Assembly: GCA_949282205.1 (NCBI GenBank)
Contig: CASDOS010000051.1
Span: 1-49,873, forward strand
DNA length: 49,873 bases
Direction: 5' to 3'
Origin: an uncultured Alphaproteobacteria bacterium
GTDB taxonomy: Bacteria > Pseudomonadota > Alphaproteobacteria > RF32 > CAG-239
Below the pieces are notes generated by a model. That model was not told the origin of the DNA. It did not search any database and saw only the letters and a list, made by a program, of their open reading frames with translations. The position numbers and the translations under genes were made by a program. Shown piece after piece: positions 43,560 through 49,873 of this stretch (the first letter of the stretch is position 1; each line of letters opens with the position of its first letter).

Positions 43560-46500
43560 ATGAATAAATACATACTCTTAACCGGCACGGCAATCTGCTT
43601 ATTTATCGGCACGGCATCTTCCCGTGCAGCCGATATAGATAATATAGAAGATACAAACATCGTAGGTGGCAGCGGTTACGTTTCCTCCACGCCGAACGGT
43701 GAAAATGACACCATGATTTCATTCACAACAAAACAAGAAGGACAGGTTATATCCTCTAACGTTGCCATATTAACCAATCAACTCAAAATCAATACCGACC
43801 AAATGAGAGATATGCAAAATTCCGTTAATGCAACCAGCGCCGGTGTCAGCGAAGTCAAAGGAAAAGTAACCGAAATAGAATCAACACTCAAAACAAAAGC
43901 AGACGATGCCGATTTAACAGCACTTGAAACCCGTGTTGGCACCACAGAAGAAAATTTAAAATTGAAAGCCGACAACTCCACCGTTACCGCGCTTGATACC
44001 CGGGTTAAAACAGCCGAAAACGACATTGACGCATTAGAAGCCGAACAAGACGAACAGGATACAAAAATAAATAACATAACCTCCGGCACCACATACACCG
44101 GCACCGGGCTTGAAACCGCTGTCCGCAATACGGCAACTTCCGTATTTGACACATCGCTTGACACAGCTATTGCCTCCGGCGGCAGAATCTATAATTTCAC
44201 CAACCAGCAAATTACAAATGCCGTAGAGCGCAACGGCGCTATATACAATTTTACATACGATACGTTAGAAGCCGAAGTTGGAGACCGCGGCATTATCAAA
44301 GAGGCCATTGATGACACAATCAGCACCGAGCTGGGCGAAAGCGGCAGCATAAATGAAGCCATATCTTCCGGCGCCGACAGTGCCATAAACAGCTCTTTGA
44401 ACAGCGGCGGAAAAATCAACCAGGCAATCGCCGACGCTACCGACGGTTTGCTTGACCAGGCGACCGCCGACGGCTTATACGCCACTAAAGGTGATCTGGA
44501 AGGTTTGGTAACCGGCGACGGAATAAAAGAAACCGTTAACACCGCCATAAAAGAAAATCTTACCCAACAGGACGGGGAATTAAATACGGCCATTAACAAC
44601 GTCGTTGAAAATGCAACCTCCGGCCTTGCCTCCAGCGATGAAATGCAAAGCGCCATCAGCGATGCGATTGGTTCAGGCTTGCAGGATGGCGGCGCTATTG
44701 ACAGCGCCATTAGCGACGCTGTTACCGACGCGACCAGCGGCCTTGCCTCTGAAGAATATGTCAACAACGCCGTAAGTACCGCCAAAGACGAAATATCCGC
44801 ATCGCTGGACGGCTATGCCACCGATGAAGAAGTAACCGGCGCCATCGCTGCGGCCACCGGCGCCCTGGAAACGCAAATTGCCGATAAAGTATCCAAAGAT
44901 GATATGAACACCGCCATTACGGAAGCCACCTCCGGCCTTGCCAGTGAAAGCTACGTTGACAACGCGATTGAAAGCGCCACCTCCGGTTTGCTTGACAAAA
45001 CTGACGCTGACGGCCTGTATGCCACCAAAGGCGAACTCCAGTCTGCCAACACCAATATCACGGGTTTGCAGGAAAGCGTAAACGGACTGGATGGACGTTT
45101 GGATACGGCCGAAACGGAGATTGACAATCTGCAAACATCACTTGGCAACAAGGCCGACGTTTCAAGCGTAACTGACCTGAGCGACAAAGTAAGCGGTTTG
45201 GAAACTTCGCTGGGCGATAAAGCCAACGCCTCTGATGTTTACAGCAAAGAGGACGCCGACAGTACTTTCTTAAGCAAAGAAGACGCCGCCAACAGCTATG
45301 TCAGCAAAGATGATTTAACCAACATTAAAAATGACATTTCCACCTCGCTTGACAACAAATTTGTTTCCCAGGACGAGCTGGACAGCACCGTGCAGGAAAC
45401 GATTACCAATCAGCTCGGCGATACGGTCAGCAGCGCTGTCAGCGAAGAAATCAAAGACCAGACGGCGCAACTGGAGCAAACCGTAACCGAAAATGTCAAA
45501 GGCAGCCTGGACGAAACTTTCGCCACCGACGCGGAATTAAGCGCGGCTAAAGAGGAACTTTCCGGACAGATAACCTCTGCGACAAACGGCCTTTCCGGCA
45601 AAATAGACGCCATCACTCAGGAAGGCGGCGCGATTGACACCGCCGTCAGCGAAGCCACAGAGAGTTTGCAGGGCAATATTGATGGTGTTTCCGAAAAAGT
45701 TGACGGGCTGTCCGGACGTCTTGATACAGCTGAAGAGAACATCAGCGATTTGGAAAGCAACAAAGCCGATAAATCCGAGCTTGAGCAGGCCAAAACCGAC
45801 CTGTCCGGCCAGATTAACGACATCACCAAAGAAGGCGGTGCAATAGACACGGCGGTAAACACGGCCAAAGAAGAATTAAACGGCACGATTTCCGATACCA
45901 AAACCGAACTGCAAGGCAACATAGACACCGCAAAGACCGAACTTGAAGGCAATATTGCAGACAGCCTGCAGGAGAGCAAAGACTATACCGATTCCCAATT
46001 ATCAACGGTTGAAGAAGACATCTTTGCCAAAGCCGATGAAAAATACGTTACCAACGAAGGGCTTGACGAAAAAGTTCAAACCTCGGTTGACAGCACCATC
46101 GGCGACCGGGTGGAAAATGCCGTCAACTCAACTGTCGGCGATTTGAGCCAGCTCGGCACCGGCAACAAAAACCTTTCTAACGGTTCAGAGGATGCGCCGA
46201 AAACGATTGTTGAAGCCATCAACAACATAGACCAGTCCCTGGGCACCATCCACGGTCTTGCCGACAAATTGGGCGACCAGCACCAGGGCAACCTCGCTCA
46301 AGGTACCACCGTTGAGGAACACCTGACTTCGTTGGATTCCGCTATCGGCAACCGCGATAACTATACCAACGCCAACGGTTCCAATAACTATCTCGCCACA
46401 GCCGGCGCGGATATTTCCTCCGCCATCAGCGAAATCGCCTCCAATATCGGCACGGCAGAAGATTTGGGCACCGCACAAAATGGCGTATCATCGGGCAATA

Positions 46501-46910
46501 CGGTCAACCAAAACATTGCCGCGATAAACTCGGCCATCGGCAACACCTCAAAATTGGCCAATACGCATTACGTCTCCGGTGCCACCAATTTAACCGACGC
46601 CGTTGCCGGATTGGATAGCCAGATTCATGATTTGGATTCTCGCTATTACCAGTTAAGCGGCGACATTGACAACCTCCGCGACGACTTCAACGCCGGCATG
46701 GCGACTATGTCCGCCCTGACCGCCCTGGTTCCGAACGCCCGCGCCACCGGCAACACCCAGCTTTCATTCGGTACCGGTATGTATGAGGGCGAAGCGGCAA
46801 TGGCTCTCGGCGGCTTCCATTGGGTTGATGACAACATCTTGCTCAACGTCGGCGCCGCCTGGGGCAGCGCGGATACCGCCTACCGCATGGGCGTAACCTA
46901 CTCCTGGTAA
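43560..46910 (+). CDS. Trimeric autotransporter adhesin (YadA-like anchor)
   Basis: A 1116-residue type Vc surface protein. The signal peptide is about 1-24 (MNKYILLTGTAICLFIGTAS, then SRAA). A very long stalk, rich in Ala, Asp, Ser, Thr and Glu, has repeating coiled-coil blocks such as GLASESYVDNAIESATSGL, LYATKGEL, GGAIDTAVSEATE and GLSGRLDTAEENISDLE. The last ~75 residues match a YadA anchor: GMATMSALTALVPNARATGN then TQLSFGTGMYEGEAAMALGG and a final VTYSW. The passenger has no obvious globular head. The DNA is clearly richer in G and C than the neighbours and uses GGC/GCC codons often. It is flanked by identical terminator repeats. The gene is likely acquired or exchanged as a unit; this is inference. 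Confidence 0.93.
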   Translation: MNKYILLTGTAICLFIGTASSRAADIDNIEDTNIVGGSGYVSSTPNGENDTMISFTTKQEGQVISSNVAILTNQLKINTDQMRDMQNSVNATSAGVSEVKGKVTEIESTLKTKADDADLTALETRVGTTEENLKLKADNSTVTALDTRVKTAENDIDALEAEQDEQDTKINNITSGTTYTGTGLETAVRNTATSVFDTSLDTAIASGGRIYNFTNQQITNAVERNGAIYNFTYDTLEAEVGDRGIIKEAIDDTISTELGESGSINEAISSGADSAINSSLNSGGKINQAIADATDGLLDQATADGLYATKGDLEGLVTGDGIKETVNTAIKENLTQQDGELNTAINNVVENATSGLASSDEMQSAISDAIGSGLQDGGAIDSAISDAVTDATSGLASEEYVNNAVSTAKDEISASLDGYATDEEVTGAIAAATGALETQIADKVSKDDMNTAITEATSGLASESYVDNAIESATSGLLDKTDADGLYATKGELQSANTNITGLQESVNGLDGRLDTAETEIDNLQTSLGNKADVSSVTDLSDKVSGLETSLGDKANASDVYSKEDADSTFLSKEDAANSYVSKDDLTNIKNDISTSLDNKFVSQDELDSTVQETITNQLGDTVSSAVSEEIKDQTAQLEQTVTENVKGSLDETFATDAELSAAKEELSGQITSATNGLSGKIDAITQEGGAIDTAVSEATESLQGNIDGVSEKVDGLSGRLDTAEENISDLESNKADKSELEQAKTDLSGQINDITKEGGAIDTAVNTAKEELNGTISDTKTELQGNIDTAKTELEGNIADSLQESKDYTDSQLSTVEEDIFAKADEKYVTNEGLDEKVQTSVDSTIGDRVENAVNSTVGDLSQLGTGNKNLSNGSEDAPKTIVEAINNIDQSLGTIHGLADKLGDQHQGNLAQGTTVEEHLTSLDSAIGNRDNYTNANGSNNYLATAGADISSAISEIASNIGTAEDLGTAQNGVSSGNTVNQNIAAINSAIGNTSKLANTHYVSGATNLTDAVAGLDSQIHDLDSRYYQLSGDIDNLRDDFNAGMATMSALTALVPNARATGNTQLSFGTGMYEGEAAMALGGFHWVDDNILLNVGAAWGSADTAYRMGVTYSW

Positions 46911-46936
46911 ACCCGCCCGACACGCAAAAAAGGGAA

Positions 46937-46967
46937 AGCCGCAGGCTTAAAAACCTGCGGCTTTTTT
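46937..46967 (+). terminator. Terminator after the trimeric autotransporter; second copy of the 28-bp direct repeat
   Basis: AGCCGCAGG pairs with CCTGCGGCT around CTTAAAAA, followed by T residues. The 28 bases 46940-46967 are identical to 43344-43371. This copy has a longer stem than the first. On the minus strand it can also end the metallopeptidase gene at 46978. Confidence 0.92.
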
Positions 46968-46977
46968 ATCAAAAACT

Positions 46978-47928
46978 TCATCTCTCCTTTTTAAGTCCGG
47001 ATAACCTGTTTATCACCACCATATTGCTTTTACTGGTTTCATCGTTTCCGAAAGCCTGTTCAAGCAGTTCAGCCCTTTTCTCAAATATCGTTTTCTCCGG
47101 CAACGGTTTATTCTCAGCCTTACAATACGCTCTTTGTTCCTTTGCCATTATTTTCCTTTTTTCTACCGCAAAAGACATATCATATCCGGCATTTTTTGCC
47201 ATCTTGTATCCAACCATATCCGCAAAACACTCTTCTGCCAAACGTATTTCTCCGTAAAAATTATCCGGCCGACTACTATCATCAAGCCAGTGTCCTAATT
47301 CATGACACATAATACCGACCAATAGTTCTTTATTGTCCTCCCTCAAAAGACCTCTATCGAGAAGCATAACAGGCCTACGTTTTTCATTTTGAAAAATACT
47401 AGCCATCGCAGCATCTGTAGTATCTTGTTCGGTATAATAAAAAATAATCGGATTATCTTTCAACAATTCTGCCAATTTTTTATTTGGATATACATCAACA
47501 GAAAGCACCTCATTTAATACCTCATCTGTTTTCATTTGGTATTTCTGCTTCGTATCGTTATCAATTTCTTTCATTAAATAAGAAATATCACAAAACTCTG
47601 GAATATATCTCACTACTTTCTGTTCTTGCACCAACTGACTAAAAAGTGCCGCCTGATGAGGAGTAACCTGCCCAAATTTTTCCAACAACGAAATCATTTG
47701 TTTCTTAACATCAAAATCCGTCAACTGAGGAAGAGATAACTTTGAATCCAAATATTGCAATGTTTTTTGGGCTCGTTCATCACCTTCTTTTGCTGCTAGG
47801 TATAACCGTGCATACTCAACTTTTTCGTCAGCATAATCTTTCTCATCTAAACACGGATACCCATCAATCGACCATTTTTCTAAAACATCAGCCAAATGCA
47901 GAACATTTTTATCAAACACGAGTATCAC
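46978..47928 (-). CDS. Predicted zinc metallopeptidase (HELGH) of unknown role
   Basis: A 316-residue protein without signal peptide or membrane helix. Zinc motif HELGH is at residues 209-213 (GIMCHELGHWLDDSS), and a downstream acidic motif LAEECFADMVGYKMAKN (Glu232/Glu233) offers the third ligand, as in gluzincins such as M48. The N-terminal ~160 residues are helical and match nothing I know; the C-terminus is basic. The ATG overlaps the stop of the Spy-like gene by 4 nt, so they are translated together. Its substrate is unknown, and a cytoplasmic site is inferred only from the missing signal. Confidence 0.75.
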   Translation of the reverse strand: MILVFDKNVLHLADVLEKWSIDGYPCLDEKDYADEKVEYARLYLAAKEGDERAQKTLQYLDSKLSLPQLTDFDVKKQMISLLEKFGQVTPHQAALFSQLVQEQKVVRYIPEFCDISYLMKEIDNDTKQKYQMKTDEVLNEVLSVDVYPNKKLAELLKDNPIIFYYTEQDTTDAAMASIFQNEKRRPVMLLDRGLLREDNKELLVGIMCHELGHWLDDSSRPDNFYGEIRLAEECFADMVGYKMAKNAGYDMSFAVEKRKIMAKEQRAYCKAENKPLPEKTIFEKRAELLEQAFGNDETSKSNMVVINRLSGLKKER

Positions 47929-48209
47929 TCCACCTTATTCAACTTAGCAAACTCCTTTTTTTGCTCATCGGTTAGGATATTCCAAAACTCCTCAAAATAA
48001 CGTTTTTCAATTTCCATAATCCGATTGCGTCCGCTTTCAACTTCTTCCCAAATAGGTTGAACTTCTGCTTGAAGATTATCTTTTAATTCAATCAATTTCT
48101 TATTCTGCTCATCTGTTAATTTAAGACTATCCGCCGTAATATCTGCCGCAGAAACATTAGAGGTCGCAAAAAACAACAAAGCCGTCAAAATTGTTCTAAA
48201 TTTTCCCAT
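47925..48209 (-). CDS. Small Spy/CpxP-like periplasmic protein
   Basis: A 94-residue protein with a signal peptide (MGKFRTILTALLFFATSNVS then AA). The mature part is almost fully helical and charged: LKLTDEQNKKLIELKDNLQA and later ILTDEQKKEFAKL. The two LTDEQ segments are like the LTxxQ motif of Spy/CpxP chaperones, which bind unfolded periplasmic proteins. It is shorter than Spy (about 160 residues), so the assignment is tentative. The start at 48209 follows AGGAG by 7 nt; a TTG one codon earlier is less likely. It is upstream of and overlaps the metallopeptidase gene. Confidence 0.72.
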   Translation of the reverse strand: MGKFRTILTALLFFATSNVSAADITADSLKLTDEQNKKLIELKDNLQAEVQPIWEEVESGRNRIMEIEKRYFEEFWNILTDEQKKEFAKLNKVE

Positions 48210-48330
48210 CAAAAATCTCCTATACCAACAAATTATATCTCATTTTAACAACCATCAAAAAAATCGCAATAACAAATAAAAACATATGTATTTTCTCTTC
48301 CATATATTATAAACACCAGCATTTTAAAAG

Positions 48331-48358
48331 TTGCAAAAACAAAACAATAAGCTAGAAT
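48331..48358 (+). promoter_or_regulatory. Putative sigma70 promoter of ugd
   Basis: TTGCAA (48331-48336), a 16-nt spacer and TAGAAT (48353-48358). The ATG of ugd is about 30 nt downstream, and TTAGGAG lies just before it. Confidence 0.6.
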
Positions 48359-48387
48359 AAGCGCATCAAAAACTTAGGAGATTTATA

Positions 48388-49692
48388 ATGAAAATTACGG
48401 TTATCGGAACAGGTTATGTTGGACTTCCCACTGGTGTAGGACTGGCAGAACTTGGTAATGATGTGATATGCTTGGATATTGATGAGAAAAAAATTAATCA
48501 ACTCAAATCAGGCAAAGTTACCATTTTTGAAGAAGGATTAGAAGATTTATTTCAAAAAAATACCGCAAATGGTAAAGTAACATTTTCGACCTCCTTTGCA
48601 GAAAGCATCCCTGAATCTGATTTAGTCATTTTAGCGGTAGGCACTCCGCCCAATCCGATAACCAAAGAAGCCGATATGAAATACATTAAAGCTGCGGCGG
48701 AAGAATTAGCTCATCACTTAAGCGGATACACAGTCATCGCGATAAAATCAACTGTGCCGGTTAATACCGGAAACGCCGTTGAAGACATCATACGCAGAAC
48801 CAACCCGAGTGCTGATTTTGACGTCATATCCTTGCCTGAATTTTTACGGGAAGGTTTTGCCATCCATGATTTCTTTAATCCGGACAGGATTATTGTCGGA
48901 GCGAATTCCGAACGTGCCAAAGATGTTATCCGCACTTTATATGAACCGTTCAAAGATAAATGCACAATTTTATACGTTTCCCGCCAATCTTCAGAAACAA
49001 TAAAATATGCATCAAATGCCTTTTTAGCCATGAAAATTCAATACATCAACGAAATGGCTGACTTCTGCGAGACATCTGGTGCCGATATTTATGAAGTAGC
49101 TAAAGGTATGGGATTAGATTCTCGTATTGGTGCAAAATTCTTAGTACCAGGACCGGGATATGGTGGCTTTTGCTTCCCAAAAGACACAAACGCAATGGCA
49201 TATATGGGAAAATTCAATGGTGTTGATTTATCTTTGATAGAAACAACAATTAAAAGCAATGAACGCCGCAAAATCAATATGGCAAAACGAATTCTGGACA
49301 TGGTTTCCGACAAGAAAAATCCCACCATTGCCGTATTAGGCAGTGCTTTCAAAGGCGGCACGGACGATTGTCGTGAATCACCTGCTTTGCAAATCATTGA
49401 AATCATGTTAGCGCATGACGTAAATATTCGCTTATATGATCCTCAAGCCATGCCGAACACTAAGGCAATTTTAGGAAATATGATTACTTATTGTAATTCT
49501 GCATATGAAGCTATCGGCGGAGCAGATGCACTCGCTGTTTTGACAGATTGGGCAGAATTTAAAGAATTGGATTTAGAAAAGATAAAGATGTTATTGACGA
49601 AACCGCAAATAGCGGATTATCGAAACACATTTGACTGCAAAAAAGCCAAAGAACTTGGATTTGAAATCAAGAGTCTGGGCAGAAAACTCTAA
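48388..49692 (+). CDS. ugd: UDP-glucose 6-dehydrogenase
   Basis: Oxidises UDP-glucose to UDP-glucuronate with two NAD+, supplying precursors for capsule, LPS or lipid A modification. The 434-residue protein starts MKITVIGTGYVGLPTGVGLA with the NAD-binding GxGYVG, has AVGTPPNP, STVPVNTGNAVEDII, EFLREGFAIHDFFNPDRIIV, Lys206 in ETIKYASNAFLAMKI and catalytic Cys262 in GPGYGGFCFPKD, then GSAFKGGTDDCRESPAL. One small departure is SLPEFLREG where NPEFLREG is usual. Other nucleotide-sugar dehydrogenases (for example GDP-mannose) are possible but less likely. It lies beside an IS element end. Confidence 0.92.
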   Translation: MKITVIGTGYVGLPTGVGLAELGNDVICLDIDEKKINQLKSGKVTIFEEGLEDLFQKNTANGKVTFSTSFAESIPESDLVILAVGTPPNPITKEADMKYIKAAAEELAHHLSGYTVIAIKSTVPVNTGNAVEDIIRRTNPSADFDVISLPEFLREGFAIHDFFNPDRIIVGANSERAKDVIRTLYEPFKDKCTILYVSRQSSETIKYASNAFLAMKIQYINEMADFCETSGADIYEVAKGMGLDSRIGAKFLVPGPGYGGFCFPKDTNAMAYMGKFNGVDLSLIETTIKSNERRKINMAKRILDMVSDKKNPTIAVLGSAFKGGTDDCRESPALQIIEIMLAHDVNIRLYDPQAMPNTKAILGNMITYCNSAYEAIGGADALAVLTDWAEFKELDLEKIKMLLTKPQIADYRNTFDCKKAKELGFEIKSLGRKL

Positions 49693-49739
49693 ATATAATG
49701 ATGTCCCCCTAAAAAAAATAAAGACCTCTAAAAATGATC

Positions 49740-49873
49740 TGTACCCTGAAAAGTGGAAACGAAAAAGAAATCCCCTGAGGGGTGTAAGTCAAGAGGAGTG
49801 ATTAAGCAAATGGCATCGGTGTTGAGCCGGTGTCATTTTGTTTAAGTTCCACTGACAACGTTCATTATTATAA
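49740..49873 (-). mobile_element. End of an IS3-family insertion sequence (partial)
   Basis: TGTACCCTGAAAAGTGGAAA at 49740 resembles the TG-starting terminal inverted repeat of IS3-family elements. The minus-strand transposase reading frame ends 49 bp inside it. Most of the element is outside the window, so the other end and any target duplication cannot be seen. Confidence 0.75.
49789..49873 (-). CDS. IS3-family transposase OrfB, C-terminal end (partial)
   Basis: The minus strand ends with YNNERCQWNLNKMTPAQHRC then HLLNHSS and a TGA stop at 49789-49791. The YNxxRxQWNLxxMTPxQ pattern is the usual C-terminus of IS3/IS150-type integrase-fold transposases. Only 27 codons are inside the window. 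Confidence 0.85.
   Translation of the reverse strand, partial: YNNERCQWNLNKMTPAQHRCHLLNHSS

Noticed and set aside
43700..46700. Long ORFs on the minus strand opposite the trimeric autotransporter
   Set aside because: They mirror the repetitive, GC-richer coding strand, lack ribosome sites and show no family features.

Overview
The window comes from a low-GC alphaproteobacterium. The strongest markers are a full-length CtrA cell-cycle regulator, the order rlmB / tRNA-Tyr / tRNA-Gly / tuf, and a SAM-II-like riboswitch, an RNA class typical of alphaproteobacteria. A host- or gut-associated lifestyle is only an inference, from the low GC and the number of surface proteins. Most genes look like ordinary chromosomal housekeeping, mixed with cell-envelope and surface genes. 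I see no phage, plasmid or CRISPR region.

Layout. 1-500: the start of tuf and two tRNAs, minus strand. 560-2250: murQ and rlmB, plus strand. 2277-9700 (minus): a small hydrophilic protein, a giant 1819-residue autotransporter with an N-terminal ankyrin-like segment, a small lipoprotein and Fe superoxide dismutase. 9868-10554: ctrA. 10662-14004 (minus): a prepilin-like protein behind a long structured leader, a DUF4105 (Lnb-like) protein that appears to end in an outer-membrane barrel, and a DUF3015 protein. 14204-15652: greA with a hairpin-rich leader, then a peroxiredoxin with an extra Cys-rich N-terminus. 15730-16069: a DUF486 membrane protein broken by two single-base deletions. 16098-17195: a Fic protein. 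17621-17711: tRNA-Ser. 17799-22097 (minus): nitroreductase, pentapeptide-repeat protein, AmpG-like permease and a GtrB-like glycosyltransferase.

22273-28938 (plus): a tightly packed run, murJ - DUF2333 - nfu - bax-like glucosaminidase - gloB - histidine kinase, then infA. 29016-29891 (minus): two small secreted proteins (BOF and DUF192). 29976-35810 (plus): three paralogous polytopic GtrII-like transferases with one GtrB-like polyprenyl-phosphate glycosyltransferase, probably a glycan-decoration locus. 35887-38378: recJ and DUF502. 38412-39510: a SAM-II-like riboswitch and a divergent metK. 39597-41120 (minus): an SPFH/flotillin-like protein. 41321-43319: dnaK with its promoter. 43344-46967: a GC-richer trimeric autotransporter gene lying between two identical 28-bp terminator copies and next to a large inverted repeat. 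46978-48209 (minus): a metallopeptidase-like protein coupled to a Spy-like periplasmic protein. 48388-49692: ugd. 49740-end: one end of an IS3-family element.

How the genes fit together. MurQ, AmpG, MurJ and the Bax-like glucosaminidase belong to peptidoglycan synthesis, turnover and recycling. Ugd, the two GtrB-like enzymes and the three GtrII-like proteins point to surface polysaccharide or LPS modification. The two autotransporters and the prepilin-like protein supply surface structures. SodB, peroxiredoxin, GloB, Nfu and DnaK are stress or repair functions. All functional calls are by motif and remembered family resemblance; no database search was run.
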